From: Cyanobacteria bacterium UBA11153
GTDB lineage: Bacteria > Cyanobacteriota > Cyanobacteriia > Cyanobacteriales > Coleofasciculaceae
Reading direction: 5' to 3'
NCBI GenBank assembly: GCA_003511885.1
Contig: DOIX01000043.1
Location: 49,617 to 80,374 of the forward strand
Length of the DNA stretch: 30,758 nucleotides
The notes beneath the pieces were generated by a model, which saw nothing but the letters and a program-made list of their open reading frames with translations, searched no databases and was not told where the DNA came from. Of this stretch, positions 22,696 through 30,739 are shown one piece after another. The translations under genes and the position numbers were made by a program. How positions within the stretch are numbered: position 1 is the stretch's first letter; each line of letters begins with the position of its first letter.

Positions 22696-25107
22696 TTATC
22701 GAGATAAAGAACCTAGCCTAAAGAGAATACTAAAAGTATCGTTTTTGAGATCCAATTGATTGCCAAAGGGATCTAGACCATAATCGTATACATCTCTACT
22801 CCACCCTACAATAAGTAAAGGACTATTCCGATCCTGACTAAATTTATATTCGGCAGTAAGTCCGTAGCTTAACTGACTATTAGTAGGAGATAAATAAGCA
22901 CTAATTCTGCCTTGTAAACCTAATCGAAGCGAAGCATCTATTCCTAAAGCAGTGTTAATTGAATTAGGTAAAATACTATCAAAATATTGTGTTAATCCAA
23001 GAGAGAAATCACCTAAGTTAGCTCTAGCACCCACAGAAAAAAAGTTATCACTTGGCTTATTCAGTGGGTCAGTATTTTGGACAAAAGAATAACGAAAACC
23101 AGTAAATAAAATAATATTAGAATTGTTACTAATATCCAAGCGATGGGAAAGATTACCCTGGACGCGGCTGTAGTAATCTCGGTCAGGGTTGAGGTAGCCG
23201 ACACCACTAATATTAAATGTCCAGTTGTTAGCACTACGAGTGTAATCACCTCCTATATATGCTTTCATAGGTGATGAGGCAACGATCCCACCATAATACC
23301 GGAAAACTTGATTCGTATTCGTAATATTACCACTTAAACTAATATGGGGATAGTAGCTAGTCTCTTCAGTTATTTTATCAGTGATTAAAAAATTGACATT
23401 ACGAGTGAAAAAGCTTAAATAAATTTGAGTATAAAAGTTTCTTAAGCTATTTGAATTAGTTTCTACACCGTTCGTATTAGAAACAAAACCAAGATTTTCA
23501 TTTTGACCTCCCTCACCACCAGCTAGTATTAAAGGCTGTTCCGGACCAGTTGGTTGATAGGCAAATTCCAGGGAACGCGATCGCTCAATAACTGGCGAAA
23601 ACCCAATCCAGATATTGTTAAAACGAGCAGAGGGTAAAGTATTTTTACCCTCTGTAGTAGGTTGAGCATGGTTAGCCATACCGATACCTGCTTGATAAAC
23701 CGTCCAGCTATTTCCTGGCAACCAAGTATTATTGGCAGCATTAAATAAGTTACGGTTAATATTAGTATTAACTGGATTAGTACTACCCTCTAATTGAGGA
23801 TTCGCATCAGGGAGAAATTCGCTAGCTAGCGCTACCGCAGTATTGAGTAAGGTATTACCATCGTTTAAAAGTAAACCAGTACCGCGAATTGTCCGACCAA
23901 TAACAGCTTGTGTATCATTCGCTTTCAGGATTTGCCTTACTCTCGAAAAACTTAACAGATAATCCCTCTGGCTATCTTCAGTCCTAGTAATTGTCGATTG
24001 ATTAGTTTCACTGTTACCAGGGATAGAACCGAGATTAGGAAAATATAAATCTAACCCAACAACTTGCCCATTAGCACCAACATTTTGAAAGCCAGGTTTA
24101 GCTAAAATTGCTACAGTCTCTGGAGATACCGGACTACCCATATTACCCAACTGTTCAATACGAGTTGGTACTAAAAATTGCGGATCAATAGCATTGCGAT
24201 CCGTCACTAAACTTGGGGTAAAAGTACATTGAGAGTTGGGTACTGTTACCCGATTAGTGTTACCTAAGCAGGAACCAGTGAAGGTCATTTGCATGGTCAT
24301 TCCCTGCATAGTTTCAGGATTAGCTTGAGTTAGTTTTACCTCATTTTCAGTTCTCACTGTTTGCAGTTGTAAATAACTGCCTCTTTGATCGGAGGTAAAA
24401 ATATTATCTTTAGATAAACTTTGCTCAACCTGAGAACTAATTCTGTAGGTCGCATTAATACTATAATTGCGATCGGGATTCTCTCCCAAGGAGTAGCTAT
24501 TAATTTGTTGTTGAGTTAAATGATTAATCATTCTACCATTGAGAGCAATAGTAGTTATGAAAGGGTGAAGTTTTTGATCTGAAATAATTTTAGGTGGGCT
24601 AATATAATTAAAGTTGACTGCTAGTTCCTGGTTGTTACCTCTTGCTTCTCCTGAATTTCCGGGTTGATTAAGTTGGGAAACTAGTGGATAATTAGGTAGA
24701 GTATTGTCGCCATCTTCTCTTGCCACACAAGTAGGATCTTTATTAGATGATAATGCTTGGGTATTAGGGTTTAGATTAGTTTCTAAATCGGCGACATTGG
24801 TAAATGTTTCTCCCTCTGGTTCTGGCAATTCACAATCTGGTATGATATGATTGGGTATAGCCTGGGGTAAAGGTTGAGATGAAAAACGATTATAAGTGGT
24901 TAAACTAGAATTTCCTGGGTATTCTTGTCTATTCGTCAGATCCTCATTAATCGGTCTTGACCCTATCTTTCCAGATAGATCTTCCTCTTTTAGCTGGCTT
25001 GATGGGGAATTTCCTGTGATGATTTGAGCGCTAACTGTGGAAATTTTAGCAAAACTATTAGATCCTAAAATAATAAATAATGATAAAATTAAATTCCAAA
25101 TTTTCAT
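22696..25107 (-). CDS. Large secreted protein, putative outer-membrane beta-barrel, unknown function
   Basis: An 803-residue protein that I do not recognise. A clear signal peptide (MKIWNLILSLFIILGSNSFA, cleavage near VSA) is followed by an Asn/Gln/Thr-rich, presumably disordered region to about residue 150. A central region has one Cys pair in SCLGN..SQCTF and helices around YLLSFSRVRQIL. The last ~250 residues show alternating hydrophobic and polar strands (IYLSFFTRNVNFLI, SYYPHISLSGNIT, IILFTGFRYSFVQN, FSLGLTQYF, LSYGLTAEYKF, TFSILFRLG), as expected for a beta-barrel ending at the C-terminus. It lies downstream of, and on the same strand as, a small secreted Ala/Gly-rich protein, separated by a strong hairpin, suggesting export or anchoring of that protein. 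The function is inference. Confidence 0.6.
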   Translation of the reverse strand: MKIWNLILSLFIILGSNSFAKISTVSAQIITGNSPSSQLKEEDLSGKIGSRPINEDLTNRQEYPGNSSLTTYNRFSSQPLPQAIPNHIIPDCELPEPEGETFTNVADLETNLNPNTQALSSNKDPTCVAREDGDNTLPNYPLVSQLNQPGNSGEARGNNQELAVNFNYISPPKIISDQKLHPFITTIALNGRMINHLTQQQINSYSLGENPDRNYSINATYRISSQVEQSLSKDNIFTSDQRGSYLQLQTVRTENEVKLTQANPETMQGMTMQMTFTGSCLGNTNRVTVPNSQCTFTPSLVTDRNAIDPQFLVPTRIEQLGNMGSPVSPETVAILAKPGFQNVGANGQVVGLDLYFPNLGSIPGNSETNQSTITRTEDSQRDYLLSFSRVRQILKANDTQAVIGRTIRGTGLLLNDGNTLLNTAVALASEFLPDANPQLEGSTNPVNTNINRNLFNAANNTWLPGNSWTVYQAGIGMANHAQPTTEGKNTLPSARFNNIWIGFSPVIERSRSLEFAYQPTGPEQPLILAGGEGGQNENLGFVSNTNGVETNSNSLRNFYTQIYLSFFTRNVNFLITDKITEETSYYPHISLSGNITNTNQVFRYYGGIVASSPMKAYIGGDYTRSANNWTFNISGVGYLNPDRDYYSRVQGNLSHRLDISNNSNIILFTGFRYSFVQNTDPLNKPSDNFFSVGARANLGDFSLGLTQYFDSILPNSINTALGIDASLRLGLQGRISAYLSPTNSQLSYGLTAEYKFSQDRNSPLLIVGWSRDVYDYGLDPFGNQLDLKNDTFSILFRLGSLSR

Positions 25108-25154
25108 GACTATCTAAAATGATTTAATTATTTGAATAGCCAATAATTTTGATA

Positions 25155-25208
25155 AAAAATAAGGGTAAAAATAGGTAGTCTATTTGTTTCGCCTACCTAT
25201 TTTCACCC
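25155..25208 (-). terminator. Strong hairpin plus T-run between the two secreted-protein genes
   Basis: The arms 25163-25178 and 25193-25208 pair over 15 bp with one mismatch and a 14-base loop. On the minus strand the stem is followed by TTATTTTTTATC. It sits right after the small gene and 56 bases before the large one, so it should end most transcripts while letting some read through. Confidence 0.75.
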
Positions 25209-25233
25209 AGTCAGCTAAGTCGTGAATAAAGGA

Positions 25234-25638
25234 TTATTTTGCGTCAACAACTGGGCTGGTTCCGTCTGCATTGATGTTGAATGTATCAATAGTCATGCTG
25301 TTACCTTGTGCAGTAGCTCTTGCACTATCTTCAGCAATATTGCTGATGTAAACCTGCTTAGTTGCATCCATGGTGATAACACCACCTGTACCAGCAGCAA
25401 AGGCTTCTAGTGAGGTAGCCGCAGCACCAGTTTGGTTAACTGCACCAGCGTAGGCTGTATCCTTACCAACCGCAGCAGATACGGCTACATCAGTTACATT
25501 CCCAGTAGCATCTACATCGAAGGAGGCTGAACCAGCAACACCACCAACACCTATACCAGCAAAAGCATTAGAAGCAAAACCTAAACCGCTAGCAGCAATG
25601 GTAATAACAGAAACCAAAACTTTAGACTTGAAATTCAT
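25234..25638 (-). CDS. Small secreted Ala/Gly/Val-rich protein, unknown function
   Basis: A 134-residue exported protein. A signal peptide (MNFKSKVLVSVITIAASGLG..SNAFA, cleavage after AFA near residue 27) leads to a mature chain of about 107 residues very rich in Ala, Gly, Val, Thr, Ser and Asp, with no Cys or Trp. Short beta-prone units alternate (ASFDVDATGNVTDVAVSAAV, KQVYISNIAEDSARATAQGN), giving the look of a structural or fibre-forming surface protein; no family is recognised. The ribosome binding site GAGGAAAG is good. A 12-base palindrome and direct repeats lie upstream. The following hairpin and large beta-barrel-like gene suggest a high-expression subunit with a low-expression export partner. 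Confidence 0.6.
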   Translation of the reverse strand: MNFKSKVLVSVITIAASGLGFASNAFAGIGVGGVAGSASFDVDATGNVTDVAVSAAVGKDTAYAGAVNQTGAAATSLEAFAAGTGGVITMDATKQVYISNIAEDSARATAQGNSMTIDTFNINADGTSPVVDAK

Positions 25639-25676
25639 TTGTCTTTCCTCAAGAGAACGTTAACTTTTTTTTCTTA

Positions 25677-25688
25677 CCTGATATCAGG
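25677..25688 (-). promoter_or_regulatory. Perfect 12-base palindrome upstream of the small secreted-protein gene
   Basis: CCTGATATCAGG is self-complementary and lies 39 bases upstream of the start codon at 25638. The position suits a regulator binding site, but no regulator is identified. Confidence 0.35.
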
Positions 25689-25713
25689 ATATTCTAGAAA
25701 AACAATAATATTC

Positions 25714-25775
25714 ATCGGTAAATACACGGATTTTTAAAGTTGACTTTATATTTGGATATTTATCAGTAAATACAC
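25714..25775. promoter_or_regulatory. Direct repeat ATCRGTAAATACAC, two copies 48 bases apart
   Basis: ATCGGTAAATACAC (25714-25727) and ATCAGTAAATACAC (25762-25775) differ at one base. They sit 76-138 bases upstream of the secreted-protein gene, where an upstream activator would bind. The surrounding 25,640-26,555 stretch is AT-rich and holds no intact gene. Confidence 0.4.
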
Positions 25776-26126
25776 TTAGTAAAAATCCCAAGCATTTAAC
25801 ATTTTGTCAATTTTATTGAAATACAAAAACAAGCATAAATGTATTAGATTTATTTTCATGTATTTCTATTTTAAAATAGTACTAAACAAGAATAGTTTTT
25901 AAACTCAATAAAAACCTGAAATCATTTCTAGGAAAGAAATATAAGTCGATTGCCCAAAAAATATTTTCTTTATTTACAGGAACTAAATCATCATTATGAT
26001 ATCTATTGATTAAAACCAAAATACTACTTTGGTACAATAAATTTATCCGAAACATTATGTCATTTTACGGAAGATGAAAGGAATACTATCTTAAAATCCA
26101 GAACTGGGTATGTCGTAATATTTTTG

Positions 26127-26181
26127 GTAAAAATACCTGGTCTATAAAGATCCTATCTATGTAAAAATACCAGCTCTATAA
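26127..26181. repeat. 34-base-period direct repeat GTAAAAATACC..TCTATAA
   Basis: The 21-base units at 26127-26147 and 26161-26181 match at 19 positions. They lie in the gene-poor gap between the secreted-protein gene and the LPG-synthase-type gene. Their purpose is unknown. Confidence 0.6.
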
Positions 26182-26215
26182 TTTTAGGTACTTCAGAGAA
26201 AATTTTTCCCAATTG

Positions 26216-26359
26216 TCAAACACCCAACAGGCAAGATGCGGAAATAGAAGCATGACAACCAATGGGCGAAATTGCCAGTTTTTCCGCTAGCCTTAAAGAT
26301 ATGTCATCAATCCTGACGGGATTGCGAATGTCGGCTCTGCCATAAACAAGAGTGATAAG
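26216..26359 (-). pseudogene. Decayed coding fragment, family not recognised
   Basis: On the minus strand an open stretch ends in TGA at 26216 and encodes VYGRADIRNPVRIDDISLRL followed by AEKLAISPIGCHASISASCL. A second frame over 26282-26425 reads LKALAGRNPLQYALGDFNNF, suggesting a frameshifted gene end. The amino-acid composition is protein-like, unlike the AT-rich flanks. No start codon, family or partner could be assigned. Confidence 0.25.
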
Positions 26360-26612
26360 TTAAAGTTATTGAAATCACCCAAGGCATACTGGAGAGGATT
26401 TCTCCCTGCCAATGCTTTTAACAACTAAATAAAATGATTCAATATACGGTATAATTTATCATGCAAATAATTGGACAATTATTAAGGATTGACAAGAGAA
26501 AACTAACTTAGTAATTAGTCACGCTCTGGGTAACAGTAGAATCTAAAAAATATTCATGGTATATTTTAGATTCTTTTGTTTCACTCCCCACTCCCCACTC
26601 CTCACTCCATAT

Positions 26613-27557
26613 ATGGGAAAAAAGCTCCTTCATAACTTCAGTTCATTATTTGGCTTACTGCTACTTGGTTTCTCAGTTTTTGCGATCGCGCACGAACTGC
26701 GACAATATAGCTACCAAGATATACTAAATAGTTTCAAAGCCATACCCAAGAGCCAATTGCTTTGGGCAATGGGGTTAACTGGATTAGGTTATCTAGCGCT
26801 AAGTGGCTATGATATGCTAGCTTTGCACTATGTCAATCATCGCCTCAGCTTACGCAGAATTGTATTTGCCAATTTTATTAGTAATGCCTTTAGCAATTCC
26901 ATCGGCTTGGCTTTCTTGACGAGCAGCGCTATTCATTATCGATTTTACTCGGTTTGGGGAGTACCGACAATTGCGATCGCAGTTGTGATTGCTTTTGTCA
27001 ATTTGAGTTTCTGTTTGGGACTTTTTGCTTTAGGAGGGATAATGTTTATTGTCGCACCTTTAGAAATTCCCCCTCTACTCAATTTACCATGGCTTTCAGT
27101 ACGTCCCATCGGTTTTATTTTCCTAATTGTAACCGTTGCCTACTTGCTCAGTAGTATTTTAATCCGGAAACCTGTCAAATTCCGCGATCGCGAATTTCGT
27201 TTTCCCTCTTTTAGGTTAGCCTTTCTCCTGATTTTAGTGTCTTGCGTGGAATGGGCTTTAGCAGCTAGCGTTATCTACACCCTTCTCCCCTCAACCGCTG
27301 ACTTATCCTATTTTAAATTTTTGAGCATCTACTTATTAGGTATGGGCGCAGGTGTAATTAGTAATGTACCTGGAGGGTTGGGCGTATTTGAAACAATTGT
27401 TCTATTTTTCCTCTCCCCTTACATTTCAGGAGCAGCCGTTTTTGGCTCTTTACTCGCCTACCGATGCGTTTACTACTTCCTGCCCCTTTTCCTGGCTATT
27501 GCCTTACTAGGAGCTTACGAGATAAAAATGCGATCGCGCTACAAATCAAAAGACTAA
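26613..27557 (+). CDS. LPG-synthase/UPF0104-type multipass membrane protein
   Basis: A 314-residue inner-membrane protein resembling the transmembrane (flippase) domain of lysylphosphatidylglycerol synthase MprF, without a catalytic transferase domain. About eight helices are visible, with the family signature VISNVPGGLGVFE at 248-260 and ANFISNAFSNSIG (86-98) in the first half. Such proteins move or modify lipids across the membrane; the substrate is unknown. The ATG at 26613 is chosen because the upstream ATG at 26556 would have its extra residues encoded by a CACTCCCC heptamer array (26583-26609). No strong ribosome binding site precedes either. The 3' end abuts a truncated higB on the opposite strand. 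Confidence 0.82.
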   Translation: MGKKLLHNFSSLFGLLLLGFSVFAIAHELRQYSYQDILNSFKAIPKSQLLWAMGLTGLGYLALSGYDMLALHYVNHRLSLRRIVFANFISNAFSNSIGLAFLTSSAIHYRFYSVWGVPTIAIAVVIAFVNLSFCLGLFALGGIMFIVAPLEIPPLLNLPWLSVRPIGFIFLIVTVAYLLSSILIRKPVKFRDREFRFPSFRLAFLLILVSCVEWALAASVIYTLLPSTADLSYFKFLSIYLLGMGAGVISNVPGGLGVFETIVLFFLSPYISGAAVFGSLLAYRCVYYFLPLFLAIALLGAYEIKMRSRYKSKD

Positions 27558-27720
27558 GAATTGTCAACCTCCTTTCCACGATAGGAAAAACAGAGCGTAA
27601 CTCGTCAAAATTATTAAATTCTACAGAGTTCATCAGTTTAAACCAACGAATCAGCGCCGCCTCACTGTCAGGATATCTTTGCCAAAACTGACGTAGTGTT
27701 TTCCGGGAAATAATGTGCAT
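27558..27720 (-). pseudogene. higB: Truncated HigB-type toxin gene, no antitoxin
   Basis: The first ~46 residues (MHIISRKTLRQFW, YPDSEAALIRWFKLM, FNNFDELRSVF) are a clear match to HigB/RelE-type mRNA interferases, normally about 95 residues. After SVFP the frame diverges (PIVERRLTILSLLI) and runs on into the antisense 3' end of the LPG-synthase-type gene, stopping at 27496. A GKEVDN-like peptide in another frame just after SVF hints at a frameshift before the truncation. The beta-sheet with the catalytic C-terminal residues (the NIGGNKYRL and later part in relatives) is absent, as is the higA antitoxin gene that would follow. The toxin should be inactive. Confidence 0.8.
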
Positions 27721-27760
27721 AATTCGTTGGCTTTATTTAGATGGGAATATTTTCAATCCA

Positions 27761-28177
27761 TCAAATCAGATAATTCTTCACCTTCTTTAAACTCTCCCAA
27801 TCAGGTTTTCTTCTCAATCCATCCTCAATACTTTCCGTCAACTCATCTTTAATTTCCCGTTCCATCGACATCATTTGTTTAATAATATCAATATGTTTGC
27901 GGACACCAGTTTGACGAGTTTCCAACATCGCCAGGACCAAATTTACCCGTCCTTGTGGAGCAGTAGGATCCAACTTAACGCCCTTCTGCGCTACTTTATA
28001 GGCTCGCTCTGCTTGATTATCCAGCAAATAGAGCCATGCCAAACAACTCCAGGCAGCAGCAATTTTCGGGGAGCGATCGCAAATTTCTTGAAACACCGGA
28101 ATTAGTGTATCCGGTCCTTCACCAGCTTTATAGCGTTCCAGTCCTGTATCGAAAAGAGAAGCAGCAGAATCAATCAT
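27761..28177 (-). CDS. Short TPR-repeat protein
   Basis: A 138-residue soluble protein of helical hairpins. A TPR-like unit is visible in AAAWSCLAWLYLLDNQAERA followed by YKVAQKGVKLDPTAPQGRVN (about residues 40-79), with the Trp-Leu-Gly/Ala-Tyr-Ala-Pro pattern of tetratricopeptide repeats, flanked by N- and C-terminal helices. It should mediate protein-protein contacts. It lies directly downstream of sufA on the same strand, an order seen in other cyanobacteria (from memory), so a role in iron-sulfur or redox assembly is possible but unproven. Confidence 0.75.
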   Translation of the reverse strand: MIDSAASLFDTGLERYKAGEGPDTLIPVFQEICDRSPKIAAAWSCLAWLYLLDNQAERAYKVAQKGVKLDPTAPQGRVNLVLAMLETRQTGVRKHIDIIKQMMSMEREIKDELTESIEDGLRRKPDWESLKKVKNYLI

Positions 28178-28186
28178 ATCAAACTA

Positions 28187-28232
28187 GGGAGTAAGGAATA
28201 GGGAATAGGGAATAGGGAATGGGAAGTTTTGA
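28187..28232. repeat. AGGGAAT heptamer array
   Basis: Five or so AGGGAAT/AGGAATA units lie between sufA and the TPR gene. The same motif family occurs at 10416-10508 and, on the other strand, at 26583-26609. Confidence 0.75.
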
Positions 28233-28287
28233 GCAATGAGTTTCTCCCTATTCCCTTGGTAATTAGCCATGAGCCATTTTCGTCAAA

Positions 28288-28644
28288 TTAGACACTAAAA
28301 GACTTACCACAGCCACAACTTTGACTAGCATTAGGGTTAGTAAATTGAAAACCACCGCCAATCATAGCATTGCTGTAATCCAGGACTAAACCGTAGAGAT
28401 ACAGTAAGCTTTTAGGATCGCAAATAATTTTGAAACCATCATAGTCAAAGATTTCATCATTATCCCGCACTTGAGAAGGTTCCTCAAAATCCATCATATA
28501 AGACATACCAGAACAACCCCCTTGACGGACACCAACCCTTAAAAAGAGATCTTTTCCTTGTTGGTTCCGCAGTGCCAAAATATGCTGAAGAGCTTGTTCC
28601 GTCAGTTGGATTCCTCTTTGTTTAGTTTCAGTTGCTTGTGTCAT
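28288..28644 (-). CDS. sufA: A-type iron-sulfur cluster assembly/carrier protein (SufA/IscA family)
   Basis: A 118-residue cytoplasmic carrier that receives Fe-S clusters and passes them to target proteins. The three conserved cysteines are present: C44 in [12 protein letters not shown] and C110 and C112 in SCGCGKSF. The remaining sequence ([62 protein letters not shown]) closely follows the cyanobacterial SufA/IscA type. The length is typical. The start is ATG at 28644. A TPR gene follows 110 bases downstream. Cyanobacteria often have both IscA and SufA; the symbol is the more likely of the two. Confidence 0.9.
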   Translation of the reverse strand: MTQATETKQRGIQLTEQALQHILALRNQQGKDLFLRVGVRQGGCSGMSYMMDFEEPSQVRDNDEIFDYDGFKIICDPKSLLYLYGLVLDYSNAMIGGGFQFTNPNASQSCGCGKSFSV

Positions 28645-28701
28645 AGATAGCTGTTAACTCCTATTTCCTGAATAAGATGCTTAGTGCAACACAAAACTTA
28701 C

Positions 28702-28890
28702 TCAAAATGCGCGTAGTTTTTTAACTCGCTGACTTTGACGTTTGCTTCCTGCTTCTACCAAGGGAGTCACTCCCAACTTGTCCGCAGGCGTTAATTCCGA
28801 CCTTGCCCGTCGTACTCTACCGTCAGGGAAGCTCTCTCCCCACTCACAGATCCAGTTTACCTGGCTCGTTCCAAGATGCAGTTTCCCAAA
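28702..28890 (-). pseudogene. Remnant of a basic C-terminal domain, possibly IS transposase-derived
   Basis: In the 385-base gap between divergent sufA and the next gene, the minus strand is open for 62 codons to TGA at 28702 with no ATG start. It encodes WICEWGESFPDGRVRRARSE, then LTPADKLGVTPLVEAGSKRQ and a Lys/Arg-rich tail. The composition and the P-x-x-AGSKRQ-like ending recall C-termini of IS200/IS605-type TnpB proteins, but the zinc-finger part is missing and the match is weak. Apart from this fragment and two promoters, nothing else is seen in the gap. Confidence 0.35.
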
Positions 28891-29029
28891 CTACCTAGAT
28901 TTTCTTATCATAGTCATAACGGGGAAAAGAAAGAGCAGCCTGGAAGCTAATGAGGTTTAATGGGAGTATTCGATCAAGCGTCATCGCTCGACCAGCCAAT
29001 AATTTTTCCACTCTTTCGCCACCTATTCT

Positions 29030-30739
29030 ATGTCAGCTCTGAATCGCAATACTTGTCGTCGGCTCAAAAAACTACAACAGATTCCTAGTGTCTGGGAAGG
29101 CGATCGCCGTCCTCTGTTAGGCTTTGGGGAGGATGAGGAGGATTCTGATGGGAGTAGCGAATGTATCCTGTGGGTGGATGGTTCAGAAGGAATCGTGCGG
29201 GCGATGGATGTCGTACCACAAGAAATGGGACCTGAAGCCACGGTTCGTACCCTTTTGCGCTCCATGGAACATCCCCAAAGTCCGGCGAGGCCAGCACGAC
29301 CTGCCAAAATTGTGGTTAGAGATCGAGAACTTCAGTTTTTCTTGCGGGGAGTCCTGCAAGAGTTGGAAATTACGATTGATTACGTTCCAGAGTTGCCTCT
29401 AATTGATGAGTTGTTTCGAGGGTTTGAGGAGGTGGCGCTTCTCAGACAGCCTAAACTTCCTCCCCAGTATGCCGATATTCTGATTGCCAAAGCTTATGAT
29501 ATTTGGCAGATTGAACCTTGGGAGTCCCTCGCGGATCATCAGATTCTTGCGATTGAATTAAATAGATGGGATACAGAAACACTCTATGTCTCAGTGATGG
29601 GAATGCTGGGGATGGAGTATGGAGTACTCCTATATCGCTCTATTGATTCCCTCAAGCGGTTTCGGGCATCAGTCTTGGCGCAGGAATCATTGGCGGCGAT
29701 GGAACAAGCATTTTTAGCACAAGATTGCTTGTTTATCACTTATGGCAGGGCAGATGAAAATTCAGATCGCGTGGATTCAGACTCCGAGGACATGGATTTG
29801 GCGGATCTCCCAATTTCTGCGATCGCACCTAACTTTGGAACTGTCCATCCTCTTGAAGGAATGCGACCTTTTCTGTATGAAGAAGAAGCCCTGGTTATTT
29901 ACATTGCTCTGGAGAGTTTGCATCGGTTTTTCCGCACTTGTTACCGACAGTTGGCAGATGATACTCTCCCAGATATTAGCAAACGTTACCGCATCCCAGT
30001 TCCTTTGGAACCAGAGTTAAAACCCACAGTATCGGTTAAATCAGATCGATTGGAACCAGAGTCTAAATCCACCATATCCGTGAAAGTCACCACCCTGCCA
30101 GAATTGTCCGCAGAGTTATTGGAGATGGTGGAAATGGCAGAACAAGAGGATCTAGATGATGAGGATGAGGATGAAGATGATTTTGAGGAAATGTCACCGC
30201 CGTTACGAGATGACTTGGTGCCAAAAGATGCTTTCCTTAGTTTGGGGATGATTACTTGGGAAATGGTGGAATCCTTAAGATCCGGCGTTGATTTCTATCA
30301 GTCTATAGATGTTCAAGCAACTGGAGAAGGGTTGCCAGTAGTCTTGATTCAAACCACTCGCCCTAAAGCTAAATCTCTAATCGAACAGCTCAAAATAGCA
30401 GGTGGGATTAAATGTATTGGCTTTAATCCAGGAGAAGATCCCTCAATTGGCGATCGCTACGATTTGGGTATTCTCCAAACTGAAGATAGTAGTTTGTATT
30501 TATTCGGGGAGTTTCCGGAAGCAGATCCTACCCATATTGCAGCTCGCAAGAAGTGGGATCAACGCTGTAAAAAGAACAAGGGATATTGCGCCTTAATCGT
30601 TGCCAAGGGGCTGACGGGAGCATCTCGCGGCAATCCCCAGCCTAATGACATGATGGCGATGTTTGAAGCGCGATCGATCTCAACTAAGGAATTAGGGCTG
30701 GGACTCCTTCAGCTTATGCCAGTTTTTGACCTGGAATAG
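29030..30739 (+). CDS. Cyanobacterial protein of unknown function (DUF7309/DUF6930-like)
   Basis: A 569-residue acidic, soluble protein without signal peptide or membrane helices. The N-terminal half (about 20-290) contains ECILWVDGSEGIVRAMDVVP, KIVVRDRELQFFLRGVLQEL and ILAIELNRWDTETLYVSVMG, patterns of strands and helices that I associate with cyanobacterial DUF6930- and DUF7309-type proteins; these names are from memory. A linker with an acidic run (EDLDDEDEDEDDFEEM, about 377-392) follows. The C-terminal ~170 residues form a second domain with TTRPKAKSLIEQLKIAGGIK and DRYDLGILQTEDSSLYLFGE. It is the last gene of the window, divergent from sufA, and may have its own promoter. No catalytic motif is evident. 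Confidence 0.6.
   Translation: MSALNRNTCRRLKKLQQIPSVWEGDRRPLLGFGEDEEDSDGSSECILWVDGSEGIVRAMDVVPQEMGPEATVRTLLRSMEHPQSPARPARPAKIVVRDRELQFFLRGVLQELEITIDYVPELPLIDELFRGFEEVALLRQPKLPPQYADILIAKAYDIWQIEPWESLADHQILAIELNRWDTETLYVSVMGMLGMEYGVLLYRSIDSLKRFRASVLAQESLAAMEQAFLAQDCLFITYGRADENSDRVDSDSEDMDLADLPISAIAPNFGTVHPLEGMRPFLYEEEALVIYIALESLHRFFRTCYRQLADDTLPDISKRYRIPVPLEPELKPTVSVKSDRLEPESKSTISVKVTTLPELSAELLEMVEMAEQEDLDDEDEDEDDFEEMSPPLRDDLVPKDAFLSLGMITWEMVESLRSGVDFYQSIDVQATGEGLPVVLIQTTRPKAKSLIEQLKIAGGIKCIGFNPGEDPSIGDRYDLGILQTEDSSLYLFGEFPEADPTHIAARKKWDQRCKKNKGYCALIVAKGLTGASRGNPQPNDMMAMFEARSISTKELGLGLLQLMPVFDLE

Noticed and set aside
26556..26612. Longer start for the LPG-synthase-type gene
   Set aside because: The extra 19 codons are largely a CACTCCCC heptamer array; family-like sequence begins at the ATG at 26613.
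29023..29307. Minus-strand frames under the start of the 569-residue gene
   Set aside because: Shadow frames with Arg/Ser/Pro-rich translations and no recognisable domain.
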